Numbered from the stretch's first letter, positions 17,104-26,740 are shown. The stretch: 64,000 nucleotides of DNA from CBDAPX01 sp965198725 (GCA_965198725.1 CBDAPX010000001.1:3038001-3102000); one strand, 5' to 3'. Program-made: numbers and translations. The notes: generated by a model not told the origin, from the sequence alone.

Positions 17104-17451
17104 ATGACCGATTTGAATGACAGCGACGCAGAGAGGTTTCGGGCGCTGATCCAGGACCGTTTGACGGCGATTGCCGAAGAAAACAATTTGGGGAAAACGG
17201 CTCAGGCGACCGTGACGCTGGACCAGCAATCGGTGGGGCGGCTCAGCCGTATGGATGCCCTGCAATCACAGGCCATGGCCAAGGCCCAGCAACAGCGCCG
17301 TGATGTTGAAACCCAACAGTTGAATGCGGCCCTCGTCCGGTTGGACGAGGGCGAATTCGGCTTTTGCGAAGAGTGTGGAGAAGAGATTGGGCGCGAAAGG
17401 TTGCAATTGAACCCGGCTTTGCGCCTGTGCATCAGCTGCGCGCGCGGCTAA
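17104..17451 (+). CDS. DksA/TraR-family zinc-finger protein
   Basis: A 115-residue protein: N-terminal coiled coil followed by a C4 zinc finger with C88, C91, C109 and C112 (CEECGEEIG...CISC). It is shorter than DksA and resembles the TraR-like members that bind RNA polymerase through the secondary channel. ATG 17104 gives the expected MTDLNDSDAERF start; the frame upstream lies in cysE. Its last 20 bases overlap the end of the convergent gene at 17432. Target genes are unknown. Confidence 0.82.
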   Translation: MTDLNDSDAERFRALIQDRLTAIAEENNLGKTAQATVTLDQQSVGRLSRMDALQSQAMAKAQQQRRDVETQQLNAALVRLDEGEFGFCEECGEEIGRERLQLNPALRLCISCARG

Positions 17452-17710
17452 TTTTCCGGTCGATCAGCATGGTCAGAACCGTGCGCCAACACGCGCAGTA
17501 CTCGGCATCGTCAAAGCGGGGTTCCGGGGCGAGCAGCCGGCGGCGCGCCGAGGCCATCAAAGACCCGTTGCCCCAGCGGCGATGCGCCTGCCCGGTGCGC
17601 AGTCGAAAGATATCGGCCAGATCCGCCTCGCGCATCATGCGGTGACAAAGCCAAACCCGCCGCGCCGCCGGTACGCGTAACAAGGCGCGCGGCCGCACTG
17701 ACATCTCCAT
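17432..17710 (-). CDS. DUF7742-like small protein after GTA g15, probably frameshifted at its start
   Basis: The frame encodes a 92-residue, Arg-rich protein (ALLRVPAARRVWLCHRMMREADLADIFRL ... FDDAEYCACW) of a family seen just after GTA g15 in Rhodobacterales. The expected N-terminus, MRPVLHGDVSAAAR, is present in another frame from ATG 17726, which overlaps the g15 stop (TGATG). Adding one GC to the GC run near 17690 would join both parts into one protein. So the gene is either broken or carries a sequence error; ATG 17710 is only a fallback start. The function is unknown. Confidence 0.6.
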   Translation of the reverse strand: MEMSVRPRALLRVPAARRVWLCHRMMREADLADIFRLRTGQAHRRWGNGSLMASARRRLLAPEPRFDDAEYCACWRTVLTMLIDRKISRARS

Positions 17711-17725
17711 GCAGAACCGGGCGCA

Positions 17726-20700
17726 TCAGAGGCCCGCAGGCAGGTTTACGGATGCGTCCGGCCCTGCCCCGAAACGGGCGGATATCTGGGCGATGTCGAT
17801 CCTGTGCTCGGAAGTTGCCCCGTCCGCAGCCATGGCCGCCGCCGTATAGGTCCAGGTCGGGGTCGACGTCGTGGTTTCGCGCATGATGCTCGTCCCATCC
17901 ATAACGCGGACGCGGTAGAGCTCACTTTCCTCGCCCAGCGGCACCTCGGGCAAGTCCCAACTGTCGCCATCAATCCGCGTCCGCCGTATCCAGGACACTG
18001 AGACATCCCCACCAGACAAATGCGCACGCAGATGCACGGGCGCATAGGGCCGCAACCCATTGCCGTCAAAGGCTTCGACCCGCTCGACATACGACGCATC
18101 ATCGAACGACCGGACAGCCGGGCCGATCCGGTAGTAGCGCGCCATGCGCAGCTGGGCGCTGGATAGCTCGGTCTGCTCTGGCACGCCGTTCAGCAGGACA
18201 AACCAGCTGCCTGTGGGCCATGCGTCGGGCATCAGCGCGTCGCTGCCCAATTGACCCCGCAATCGACCGGTCAGCCAATAGGAATCATCGCCAATCAATT
18301 CGGCCTTTTCGAACTGGAAAAGCTCCCAATTGCCGCTGGACCCATCCCCGATGGCGGCCAGGTTGGCACCGTTCAAAATGGCTTCGGGCGATTTGCTGTC
18401 CAAGGTTCCGCTCAGCAACCGGACCTGCAAAGCCGGTCCGCGATCCCAAACTCCGGTCTGCGCGGCGGTCATGACGGTTTCGGTCACACCAATGGTCGCG
18501 CGCCCGCTGAAGGTTTTTTCCAACGCGAACCCGCTGTCGCTGGCAGAGCTGTAAAGCGCGACGGTCCCCGGCCACGGCGTGCCGGTCAGCGCCAGATGCG
18601 GCGCATGTGGCACCTCGTCCCCGGTCATTAGCGGCAGATCAAGGAACAAGGGTTCAACTGGAACCGGGGCCACGAACCCGCTGGCCGGTGGCAGCACATC
18701 CTCCAGATCGGCAGGCTGATAAATCGACGGTTCAATCCGCGTGGCCTCGACCACTTGCAGATCCGTCAGTTCGACCTGGTCGATCCGGAAGAGAGCACTG
18801 CCATCGCCCTGTTCGTTGGGCATGCGGACCGTATCGCCTGCACCCAGCGCAAGCTGTGACAATGGCAATGCAAACCGTGCCGTATCGCGCGAAACACGCG
18901 ATTCCGCTAACCAGCGTTCCACGACCAGCCGTCCTTCGCTGCGCGTCAGGGCGATCGGAATTTCGTTCGGCGACACCGCATGGGTTGCTTCATCCGCTTG
19001 CACGGCTTCTTCGGCAATAACCGCATGATCCCCATCTGCTTCGACGAAGCGTAACCGGACGCGACCGGCCAATTCCGCTTCGCTGGCGCGGGTCCGCTCG
19101 ACACGCATGTCGAGCTCGTCACTTTCTGCCAGCAAATCGAGGTCGAGCGTCGTCAGCGTTGCCTGATCTCGCGAGATGAACCGGACAACGCCATCCCGTT
19201 CCACCGCGTCAAACCCAAAGCGCAGCATCAAGGGCTGCAAAGCGCTGCGCGCGTCCGAGACATCATCCACCGTGTAGCCGCGCACAAAGCCGTGCAGCGC
19301 ACTGACATCGAAATCCTGCAACCCGGCCCGACGACACAGCTCTGCCACGACAGAAGCCAAGGGTCGTCCTGCGGCCCGTCCGCTGATCCAATGGCCGCGC
19401 AGATAGTTTTCGCCGTCCCCCCATAGATCGAGATTGTTAGGAAAGGCCGGAAACGGGCGCGTGTCATAGGCCCAGATATAGATCCGCGCGGGATCGATCA
19501 TCGGGCCGCCATAAAGCTCTGACACCGGGTTCTGGTCCGGATCGCGCCAATAGCCAATCACTGTCTCGATATGCTTACGCTGGATCAGGTCGTCCCGCGC
19601 ACCCATGAAAAAATATGGCAGGCGGGATTCCGAAGATTTCGGATCCAGAAACGTGTTCGGCTGGTTCGTGCCTGTATCGACGGCAGCACAGCCAAGCTCA
19701 GTAAACCAGAACGGTTTTGATTGCGGCTCCCACGCTGTTGGCTCTGCCGCGCGAACGCCGTCTATGCGATCATAATGCGCATTCTGCCACCAATTACGCA
19801 GGTCTTTGTACCGCCAGATCCAAGGCTCGTTATATGCCTCATCCGTGATCGGGGTTCTGATTTGCGCATCACGCGCTTGATCCGAATGATAGAACCAGTC
19901 ATACCCTTCGCCCCCTTCCACGTTGGAGGACAGGTAATCGGCATCGTAAATGCCGGGCCAGCTTGCATCCGCATGGCCATCCCCATCCCGCCAGTCAGAG
20001 AGCGGCATGTAATTGTCGATGCCGATGAAATCGATATCATCCGAGGCCCATAGAGCGTCCAGGTGGAAATAACGGCTGTTTTCGCCCGTCGGTTGGTAGC
20101 CAAAATATTCCGACCAATCCGTCGCATAGCTGATCTTGGTATCCGGGCCCAAAATGGCCCGGACATCGGTCGCCAACTGCCGAAACGACTCAACAGCGGC
20201 AAAGCGGTCATTGGCGCCGCGGATCTGGGTCAGGCTGCGCATTTCGGACCCGATGCAAAACGCCTCGACCCCGCCCGCAGCAGCACAGAGCGCTGCATAA
20301 TGCAGGATGAACCGGCGGAAAGACCAGCCGTCCGACCCGGAATAGGTGACCCCATTGCTGTTGATGGCAAAGTCCGAGACCTGAGCCGTCCCGAAAAACG
20401 CCGCCACTTCATCATCAGCTGTGGCGGTTCGATCCGGTGTGCCATCCTGTCCCGGGGCAACAGACACCGTGATCCGACCGCGCCATGGCAGGACCGGTTG
20501 TGTATCTGCACCGGTCCAGGGATCGGTCAGGGTGTTGCCCTCAGTCTGATCCATCAGGATAAAGGGATAGAACATCACCCCCTGCCCTTGCTCGGTCAGG
20601 TGGCGGATCGCCTGAAGGACCGCCGCATCCGTTGGTGTGCCGCCATAGATCGGCCGGTCATCCGCATCGCGCGCAATCTCTTCGGCGGCCGCACGGCTTA

Positions 20701-21667
20701 GGCCAGACACATTCCAAGGCATGCCGCTGCCTTCCTGCGCGCGGCGTTCGACCTTGGGCTTCACCTCGCACATCCCGCAGCGCAGATCATTGCCAAACCA
20801 CGACACCACCAGCGATGTCGCCTGACAGCGCGGCAGCTCGGTCTGCAGCGCGGCCACGGATGTTTCCAGATCCGTCAAACCCGACGCCGCGCTCAGGTTG
20901 GCGGGCGTTTTCTGCCCCTGTCCCGAACTGTTATAGACTGGCTTGGTGGCCAGCGCGTATTCGCCCGTGCCCGGGATCAGGGCCACCGCCTGCACCAGCT
21001 CGGTCAGGTCTTCCGCCTGGTCCGCGGCACCCTCTTGCACCCCGCGCACAATCTCAAAGGAAAACTGTGGGACCCGGTTGCCATAAGGCTCCAGATCGAG
21101 GTTTTCCAAAACCACGTAAGCCGTTCCGCGATAGGCCGGAACAGCGTCTGCGCCTTCGATCGCTTCTATGACCGGGTCGGGCATTTGGTCCGCGTCGCCC
21201 TTGTAGACGCTCAGGTTCAACTCACTCAAAGCGATTTCTTCACCATCGGCCCAGATGCGCGTCACGCCGCCGATCTCCCCCTCGCACAGCGCAATCGCCA
21301 GCGAGACGATGTAGCTGTATTCAACCGTCGTCACCTTGTTGGACGGCGCGCCTTTGCCGCCGCCACTGCTGGTGGTCTTTTGCGTGATCTCGGTGAAATC
21401 CGACGCCAAGATGACCTGCCCGCCAACGCGCATGCGCCCATAGATCTGGGCGATTGCGGCGCCGTCGGCGGTGTCTGTCAGCCGAAACCGGTCCACTTTA
21501 CCTGTTTCGACGGGGTCCGATCCATTGCCCAGCAGGCGCTGGTCGATGACGCGCCCCACAACGCCCCCGATGGCGCGCGCCACAACGGCCGTTGACAGGC
21601 CCGCGACCGTGCCACCGATTGAGCCTCCGATTGCGGCGCCTGCCGCGGACAAGATGATTGTTGCCAT
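17726..21667 (-). CDS. GTA g15: baseplate/host-specificity protein with TIM-barrel-like domain
   Basis: A 1,313-residue protein, close to the length of the R. capsulatus GTA g15 product. The N-terminal about 45 residues are Gly/Ala-rich and hydrophobic; a tail-hub region with VDRFRLTDTADGAAIAQIYG follows; the centre (about 430-760) is the GTA TIM-barrel-like domain, with SDIDFIGIDNYMPLSDW-type strands and ELGCAAVDTGTNQPN; the C-terminal third is the phage tail protein region. It forms the tip that contacts the cell. Its stop overlaps the next small gene, and 15 bases separate it from g14. Confidence 0.93.
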   Translation of the reverse strand: MATIILSAAGAAIGGSIGGTVAGLSTAVVARAIGGVVGRVIDQRLLGNGSDPVETGKVDRFRLTDTADGAAIAQIYGRMRVGGQVILASDFTEITQKTTSSGGGKGAPSNKVTTVEYSYIVSLAIALCEGEIGGVTRIWADGEEIALSELNLSVYKGDADQMPDPVIEAIEGADAVPAYRGTAYVVLENLDLEPYGNRVPQFSFEIVRGVQEGAADQAEDLTELVQAVALIPGTGEYALATKPVYNSSGQGQKTPANLSAASGLTDLETSVAALQTELPRCQATSLVVSWFGNDLRCGMCEVKPKVERRAQEGSGMPWNVSGLSRAAAEEIARDADDRPIYGGTPTDAAVLQAIRHLTEQGQGVMFYPFILMDQTEGNTLTDPWTGADTQPVLPWRGRITVSVAPGQDGTPDRTATADDEVAAFFGTAQVSDFAINSNGVTYSGSDGWSFRRFILHYAALCAAAGGVEAFCIGSEMRSLTQIRGANDRFAAVESFRQLATDVRAILGPDTKISYATDWSEYFGYQPTGENSRYFHLDALWASDDIDFIGIDNYMPLSDWRDGDGHADASWPGIYDADYLSSNVEGGEGYDWFYHSDQARDAQIRTPITDEAYNEPWIWRYKDLRNWWQNAHYDRIDGVRAAEPTAWEPQSKPFWFTELGCAAVDTGTNQPNTFLDPKSSESRLPYFFMGARDDLIQRKHIETVIGYWRDPDQNPVSELYGGPMIDPARIYIWAYDTRPFPAFPNNLDLWGDGENYLRGHWISGRAAGRPLASVVAELCRRAGLQDFDVSALHGFVRGYTVDDVSDARSALQPLMLRFGFDAVERDGVVRFISRDQATLTTLDLDLLAESDELDMRVERTRASEAELAGRVRLRFVEADGDHAVIAEEAVQADEATHAVSPNEIPIALTRSEGRLVVERWLAESRVSRDTARFALPLSQLALGAGDTVRMPNEQGDGSALFRIDQVELTDLQVVEATRIEPSIYQPADLEDVLPPASGFVAPVPVEPLFLDLPLMTGDEVPHAPHLALTGTPWPGTVALYSSASDSGFALEKTFSGRATIGVTETVMTAAQTGVWDRGPALQVRLLSGTLDSKSPEAILNGANLAAIGDGSSGNWELFQFEKAELIGDDSYWLTGRLRGQLGSDALMPDAWPTGSWFVLLNGVPEQTELSSAQLRMARYYRIGPAVRSFDDASYVERVEAFDGNGLRPYAPVHLRAHLSGGDVSVSWIRRTRIDGDSWDLPEVPLGEESELYRVRVMDGTSIMRETTTSTPTWTYTAAAMAADGATSEHRIDIAQISARFGAGPDASVNLPAGL

Positions 21668-21682
21668 GGGGTCCCCCGAACC

Positions 21683-22117
21683 TTACGGAAATTGAAAACG
21701 GGCCACGATGCGTTGTGACCAAGGACCGCTCAGAGGGCTTTCAACAACGCCGTGACCGGAATAGGCATGAATGAAACGCGGCTTGGCGCCGGTCTGGGAC
21801 AGGATGCCTAAGTGCTTTGCAACAGACCTGCGGCGCATTCGAAAGAGGATGACATCACCCAGCTGATAGGGCTGGTTTGCCGGAACCTCATCCAGATGCC
21901 GGCGCGCCGCCCGCCACAGCCGTTCTTCACCTTGCGGTTCGGACCAGTCCCACGAATAGGCCGGTGGCCGTTCCGGTTCCTTTCCCAAAGTTTCGCGCCA
22001 GATGCCCCGAATGAGACCCAAACAATCCGCGCCCGCGCCCTTGCAGGACGCTTGGTGCCGATATGGCGTGCCGATCCATTCGCGGGCCACGGCAACAAGT
22101 CTTTCCCGATCCGTCAT
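21683..22117 (-). CDS. GTA g14: NlpC/P60 peptidoglycan peptidase
   Basis: A 144-residue NlpC/P60 protein. The catalytic cysteine is C32 in GADCLGL and the histidine H102 in AKHLGIL. In GTA and phage tails this peptidase (gpK-like) cuts peptidoglycan during entry. ATG 22117 overlaps the g13 stop, so it is preferred to the frame start at 22174. Confidence 0.92.
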   Translation of the reverse strand: MTDRERLVAVAREWIGTPYRHQASCKGAGADCLGLIRGIWRETLGKEPERPPAYSWDWSEPQGEERLWRAARRHLDEVPANQPYQLGDVILFRMRRRSVAKHLGILSQTGAKPRFIHAYSGHGVVESPLSGPWSQRIVARFQFP

Positions 22118-23001
22118 CACCGCAGGCTCCCGCCCGTGTTGGCATTGCCAGATTTGGGATAAGCCATGACCCAATCGTCACTTGGGATGTCCGGGAAGCC
22201 TTGGAAATTCAGCAAGTTATCGAATTTGAAACGACAGGTGCGCATCCGCTTGTCGCACCCGGCGATCAGTTTCACGAGATCCCCTTCTCGGACAGTCGCC
22301 CGGATCGGGGCCCACAGATCGATCTCGCGCACGCCGCTCACGAATTGATCCCGTTTGATGGCTTGCCACAACCCTTCTGCCTCGCCAGACAGAACCACCA
22401 GCTTGCCACGCGCAAACCAACCGGCTTCGAAGTCGGGCAAATCCGCCCAGAGAAACGCGCGGTCCTCGGTCACGCTTTCAACGGGCAGCTCGGCAAAATA
22501 GCCGGGCTGGTCGGTGTCAAACTGACAGCTTTGATCGCCCAAAACCGCCGTGCAGGGTTTTTGATAGACGCGTCCCAAAGGCCTGTTCAGCGCCTCGGTC
22601 AGTCCCCGCAATTCGGCCTGAAAAGCCCCGTCGCCGCGCCGCAACTCTCCAATGGTGCCGCGAAACTGCAAACAGCGCATAGACACATCCGCCCAATTGA
22701 CCAGCCAGGCCTGAACATCCGCTCCATCAAAACGCCCTGCTTCGATATCCGCTTCGGTCACCGACAGATCGCTCAGCGCGCCCATCGCCTCGGTATTGTC
22801 AACCGATAACCCGGAGTTCTGAGAGACCGCCAGCGCGGTCATGCCGGTGTCGGCTTTGAACTCGAACCCGTCAAAGGACAAGGTTCGGTCGTGATCGGTA
22901 AAACCAAAACGCGCCCCATCGGCACGTGTGATCGCCCAACACCGGCAGAGCGTCGTCAAACCGGTTTCGATATGGGCCTGAAAAGCGGGATCAAGTGGCA
23001 T
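22117..23001 (-). CDS. GTA g13: DUF2163 baseplate hub protein
   Basis: A 294-residue protein with an N-terminal DUF2163 domain and a C-terminal Cys-containing motif CDKRMRTCRFKFDNLLNFQGFP, conserved in phage and GTA baseplate hubs. It links g12 to the tip. The start overlaps the g12 stop by one base (TGATG) and its stop overlaps g14. Confidence 0.93.
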   Translation of the reverse strand: MPLDPAFQAHIETGLTTLCRCWAITRADGARFGFTDHDRTLSFDGFEFKADTGMTALAVSQNSGLSVDNTEAMGALSDLSVTEADIEAGRFDGADVQAWLVNWADVSMRCLQFRGTIGELRRGDGAFQAELRGLTEALNRPLGRVYQKPCTAVLGDQSCQFDTDQPGYFAELPVESVTEDRAFLWADLPDFEAGWFARGKLVVLSGEAEGLWQAIKRDQFVSGVREIDLWAPIRATVREGDLVKLIAGCDKRMRTCRFKFDNLLNFQGFPDIPSDDWVMAYPKSGNANTGGSLR

Positions 23002-23633
23002 CAGACACGCACCTCGACCACGGGGACATTCGGGGCATCGCCGGCCTGAAAGCTGGCAACGCTGGTCTGAATGCGATCCGTGTCAAACCGCACCGGAACA
23101 TCGAACTCGAAACCGGCGGTTACGGGCTGAGTTTCCCCCGGTGGTTCTGCAAAGCTCACGGTGCCCTGCGTTGGGTCTACGGTGTATTCCACCGCCTCGC
23201 GCAGCTCGTCATCTGACACGCCAACCCGCACCGTTCCCGCCACCGGTTTTGCAATGGGCCGTGCATAGGAAAACGCGCCCGACCGGTAGGTTTTGAAAAG
23301 CTGAAAGACCGTGGTTTCTCCATCCCCAAATCCGATCACCTGATCGTCATAGGCCACATCCCGGCTGGACCCGGTCGATTTGAAATCAGACCAGTCCTTC
23401 CAGCGAAACCCGTACATTTGCCCCTGACGCGCCTCAAAGAACGCGATCAGTGTTTCGATATCGTCCAAGGACCGCATGCCCAGCCCCGCATCATAGCGCC
23501 GCCGTGAATGCGCCCATGGGGTGTTGCGTTCCTCAAACCCGTTGGCAAGCGTCACCACATCCGTGCGCCGTTCTGGTCCGCCGACAGAGCCAAAACTCAG
23601 ATTTGCCGGAAACCTGACCTCATGAAAATTCAT
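23001..23633 (-). CDS. GTA g12: DUF2460 distal tail protein
   Basis: A 210-residue DUF2460 protein (MNFHEVRFPANLSFGSVGGPERRTD start; FFEARQGQMYGFRWKDWSDFKS in the middle), the distal tail component of GTA and related phages. It sits between the tape measure and the hub gene in the standard order. Confidence 0.93.
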   Translation of the reverse strand: MNFHEVRFPANLSFGSVGGPERRTDVVTLANGFEERNTPWAHSRRRYDAGLGMRSLDDIETLIAFFEARQGQMYGFRWKDWSDFKSTGSSRDVAYDDQVIGFGDGETTVFQLFKTYRSGAFSYARPIAKPVAGTVRVGVSDDELREAVEYTVDPTQGTVSFAEPPGETQPVTAGFEFDVPVRFDTDRIQTSVASFQAGDAPNVPVVEVRV

Positions 23634-23648
23634 GCTCTCTCCCCCTGT

Positions 23649-24311
23649 TTACCGATTGCGATTGCCACGGGTCAGCGCGCGGCTTAGCTGGGCCGCGATT
23701 TGTCCCTGGCTGCGTTGAAAGCTCTGGGCGTCGGGCGTGCTTATGTTCATCACGACGCTGGTGCCTTGCCCGCCCCCTGCGGACCGGACACCCAACCGGC
23801 CATCTGCTCCTCGGGCCAAGGGCATGATTGCCTCGGGCCCTGCCTCGCCCATCAACCCTGTGCCGCCGCGCATCGGGAACTGCACCGGCCCGGACACGAT
23901 GCCGCCATTGGCGAATGGCATGACCCGCCCTTGGGAAAAGGCAGCCCCATCTGCGAAAGGCAAAAGCCCTGAAACCAGGTTGCCGATGCCATCCGTGATG
24001 ACCCCGCTAAAATGATTGGTGACCGGTTTGATGGCTGCCGAATAGGCTGTGTTGGCCAGAGACTCGGCGACGGTTTCCAGCGCGTCAGACAGGCTCGCCC
24101 CATCAAAAATCACGTTGTCAAACGCCCGCCTCAGGCCCTTTGACAGGCCGCGTTCCAGCGTTTCCGCGTCTTTGCCGGTCGCGGCAAATGCATCGCGGAT
24201 GCGCCGCAGTTCGCTGTCAAACCCGGCTGCCATGGTCGCCGCGGCGCCCAGGCTGTCACTCAGCGCTTCGCCTTGTTCGTCCAGGGCTTCGATTGCTTCG
24301 CGGTCCGTCAT
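23649..24311 (-). CDS. GTA g11: tail tape measure protein
   Basis: A 220-residue tape measure, short as expected for the GTA's short tail. It has an N-terminal helical half, a middle with AIKPVTNHFSGVITDGIGNLVSGLLPFADG and a Gly-rich end with MPFANGGIVSGPVQFPMRGG. ATG 24311 lies inside the end of g10.1 (56-base overlap) and gives the family-like MTDREAIEALDEQ start; the longer frame to 24398 is rejected. Confidence 0.88.
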   Translation of the reverse strand: MTDREAIEALDEQGEALSDSLGAAATMAAGFDSELRRIRDAFAATGKDAETLERGLSKGLRRAFDNVIFDGASLSDALETVAESLANTAYSAAIKPVTNHFSGVITDGIGNLVSGLLPFADGAAFSQGRVMPFANGGIVSGPVQFPMRGGTGLMGEAGPEAIMPLARGADGRLGVRSAGGGQGTSVVMNISTPDAQSFQRSQGQIAAQLSRALTRGNRNR

Positions 24312-24510
24312 CGCCTGTTTCCTTTTCGTCGTCTGGATACAGCGCCAAAAGCGCATCCAGCCCTTTGCGTGAAAGCGGGCCGTTCTCCGCCCCGCCATGC
24401 CCCAGCATCATGCGCAATTCGGCAGGGGTCAGCGCCCAGAACTCCGCCGGTTTCAGCCGAAGCCCCACCAGACCGGCCCGCAACAGGGCCGGCCAATCAA
24501 ACCCGCTCAT
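24256..24510 (-). CDS. GTA g10.1: tail assembly chaperone (DUF2376, rcc01693-like)
   Basis: An 84-residue protein with a conserved core, DWPALLRAGLVGLRLKPAEFWALTPAELRMMLG, of the DUF2376 family. In phage tails a G/T-type chaperone pair coats the tape measure; here g10 and g10.1 are separate overlapping genes (4 bases) instead of a frameshift pair. The 3' end overlaps g11. Confidence 0.88.
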   Translation of the reverse strand: MSGFDWPALLRAGLVGLRLKPAEFWALTPAELRMMLGHGGAENGPLSRKGLDALLALYPDDEKETGDDGPRSNRSPGRTRRSAE

Positions 24511-24827
24511 GGGCTGCCGGGCACCATAAAGGCGCGCGCCAGCAATTCTGCCGCTGCACGGGCCGCAGCGATGGGACCACCGGCAATATCTGCAGCCAGC
24601 AGTTTTGCTTCAGAGACATCGGCGCCTCCGCCTCGCAATCCGGCACAGATCAACGCCAGCACATCGCGCGTCGAAAACTCTGACTTTTCGAACCTCTGGA
24701 CCAATTCGATCAAAGACCCGCTTTCCAAGTGCTCTTCCAGCTCGGCCAGCGCGCCAAGCGTCAGCTTCAGCACATGCCGCTGCCCGTCGATCACCAGCTC
24801 GACCTCGCCTGCCCAAGGGTTCGCCAT
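24507..24827 (-). CDS. GTA g10: tail assembly chaperone
   Basis: A 106-residue protein of the GTA g10 type (Phage_TAC_11). It starts MANPWAGEVELVIDGQRHVLKLTLGALAELEE and has GLRGGGADVSEAKLLAADI. It is the counterpart of the prophage chaperone at 59609-60004. The gap to g9 is two bases. Confidence 0.9.
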   Translation of the reverse strand: MANPWAGEVELVIDGQRHVLKLTLGALAELEEHLESGSLIELVQRFEKSEFSTRDVLALICAGLRGGGADVSEAKLLAADIAGGPIAAARAAAELLARAFMVPGSP

Positions 24828-24829
24828 GA

Positions 24830-25243
24830 TCAGATCGCCGTGAATGTCAGCGCACCCGCACTGGCCAGCGACATCTCATAGGTCGCCTCGCCGTTGTGGT
24901 TGCCCGCATATTCGATGGACGTCACCTGAAACGCCCCTTCGACAATGCCAAAATCTGGAATGATCACCTGGCATTCCGGCGTCAGCCCGTCGAAAAAGAC
25001 CTGGCGTGCCCGTTCGTCGGTATCGTCATCCTTGAACACACCCGAGCCGGAAATGGATGCCGATTTGACCCCCGCCCCTGACAAAAGCTCTCGCCAGCCG
25101 CCCTGGCTTTCAAGGCTGGTGACATCTACGCTTTCCGCGTTGAAACTGATCCGCGTGGCGCGCAGCCCCGCAATGGTTTCGAACTGACCACCACCGGTCA
25201 TGTCCATTTTGACCAACAGGTCCTTGCCGTTCTGGGCCCCCAT
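24830..25243 (-). CDS. GTA g9: major tail protein
   Basis: A 137-residue major tail protein (TP901-1 type). Features: GKDLLVKMDMTGGGQFETIAGLRATRISFN at the start, SGSGVFKDDDTDERARQVF in the middle and ATYEMSLASAGALTFTAI at the end. It forms the tail tube. Confidence 0.93.
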   Translation of the reverse strand: MGAQNGKDLLVKMDMTGGGQFETIAGLRATRISFNAESVDVTSLESQGGWRELLSGAGVKSASISGSGVFKDDDTDERARQVFFDGLTPECQVIIPDFGIVEGAFQVTSIEYAGNHNGEATYEMSLASAGALTFTAI

Positions 25244-25266
25244 GATCTTGCTCCTAACTCGATTGA

Positions 25267-25680
25267 TTAAAGGTCTTCGACCCGCGCGCGAAAGCGCAGA
25301 TCAATTTGCCTGATGCGACCCGCCTTGCCAGCGCGCCGGGCCGTCGCCCTGTCGAACCACATTCCGACCAGCCGCCCCCGGCTGAGCACGAATTCCGCAG
25401 TTTCCAGCGCGTCGCTGATCGCGGCTGCCGCCATTTTGGCCCGATGAAATCCGGCCGTACTTGAGACGACAGAAACCACGAACCGGTGATCGGCGCCTAA
25501 CCCGGTCTTTTCCGATGCATTGCGCACATCTTCCGGGCCAAGGCTGACATAGAGCCCGGGCACCTCACCGGGGGGCACGGTGTCATAGATCGCATGGCCC
25601 ACCAGATCGACCGTCTCGGGGTCTTCGATAAGGGTTTGATACACCGCTTCTTGCAAAGCAGCCGCCATCGCATAGCTCAT
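25267..25680 (-). CDS. GTA g8: tail terminator (DUF3168)
   Basis: A 137-residue DUF3168 protein with VGHAIYDTVPPGEVPGLYVSLG and KMAAAAISDALETAEFVLSRG. It caps the tail tube at the head end. The ATG overlaps the g7 stop by four bases. Confidence 0.92.
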   Translation of the reverse strand: MSYAMAAALQEAVYQTLIEDPETVDLVGHAIYDTVPPGEVPGLYVSLGPEDVRNASEKTGLGADHRFVVSVVSSTAGFHRAKMAAAAISDALETAEFVLSRGRLVGMWFDRATARRAGKAGRIRQIDLRFRARVEDL

Positions 25681-26015
25681 GCCGCAGTCTCCTCGTCAGC
25701 AAAGCAGATCAGGTACTGACCGCGCGCATCACGCTCTGCCACCGCCTGGATCAAAAAGAGCCGGTCGCCATCACGGAACCGTTGTTCCGGCTTAGGGCGC
25801 GCGAGCGATCCAACCGGAGCGGCCCGCACCACGATGCGATAGGACATGCTGGAAAGCGGCACACCGCCTTCTGCCCGTTCCCGCCCGGTGCGGGCGCTGA
25901 CATCTGCCCAAAGGGTGCCGAGCACAGACCAGACCTCAGAATACCCGCCCGAGCCATCGGCCACGTTTGAAGGAGCTTCCAGCACCAGACGACGGTTGAG
26001 ATGCGGCGTCTTCAT
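25677..26015 (-). CDS. GTA g7: head-tail adaptor/stopper
   Basis: A 112-residue head-closure protein (MKTPHLNRRLVLEAPSN; then WADVSARTGRER and RFRDGDRLFLIQAVAERDARGQYL). ATG 26015 overlaps the g6 stop (ATGA), so the 5' extension of the frame to 26174 is rejected. Confidence 0.9.
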   Translation of the reverse strand: MKTPHLNRRLVLEAPSNVADGSGGYSEVWSVLGTLWADVSARTGRERAEGGVPLSSMSYRIVVRAAPVGSLARPKPEQRFRDGDRLFLIQAVAERDARGQYLICFADEETAA

Positions 26016-26605
26016 GCGCGGAACCCCGTGCGGATCGGGCGATATCGTTGCAACAAGCTGGTGACACCAAAGGGCATGCACCCGTCCGCCAAGGTCGTAT
26101 CGTTCCGGTATTCGTAATAATGCGCGGCCAGCATCAAGACCGCCTGCGCCAGATCGGCCGGCAATCCGCCCCAATCGGCCGACATGCCAGCGTCAAACCG
26201 GATGCGCACAGACCCATCCTGCGACACGTTTGGCAAAGCGCCGTTCAGCGGGCGCAGCTTTGGCCGCTGACTGTCTTGTTCAACACGATAGGCCTCACGG
26301 TCGACAATCGTTTCGACGCCAGCGCGATCCACCAGAACCACATCCTGCACCGAAGCCACCGGCGCGACCGGGAACACCTGCCCCGCCGGGTCTCGCCACT
26401 GGTTCAGCACCAGCTGGAACGCCCGAACGATCAACACCTTGCCTGTGCGCGCCTCGACCGCCGCAAACGCCGCCCGCAGAAAGCTTTCGAGCACCTCGTC
26501 CTGAACACTGTCTTCGCCAAACCCCGTGCCGAGACGCAGATGAGCCTTGAACGGATCAATCGGCAGCGCGGCCTGCGGTACAGTGGCTAGTTCAGTCAAA
26601 ATCAT
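26012..26605 (-). CDS. GTA g6: head-tail connector
   Basis: A 197-residue head-tail connector (gp6-like). It starts MILTELATVPQAALPIDPFKAHLRL and has a conserved ADLAQAVLMLAAHYYEYRN helix. It binds below the portal. Confidence 0.9.
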   Translation of the reverse strand: MILTELATVPQAALPIDPFKAHLRLGTGFGEDSVQDEVLESFLRAAFAAVEARTGKVLIVRAFQLVLNQWRDPAGQVFPVAPVASVQDVVLVDRAGVETIVDREAYRVEQDSQRPKLRPLNGALPNVSQDGSVRIRFDAGMSADWGGLPADLAQAVLMLAAHYYEYRNDTTLADGCMPFGVTSLLQRYRPIRTGFRA

Positions 26606-26740
26606 CTTAATTCTCCGCGCTGTGCATCCCCTCCGAGCCAGCTAATCGCGGCCCAGATGCGGACGCGCGCCGGTTCACGTTGCTCGGACGGAGGGGAGCA
26701 GCTAGACAACATGAGCCTGGTTAGAGACGCGCGCCCGCAC

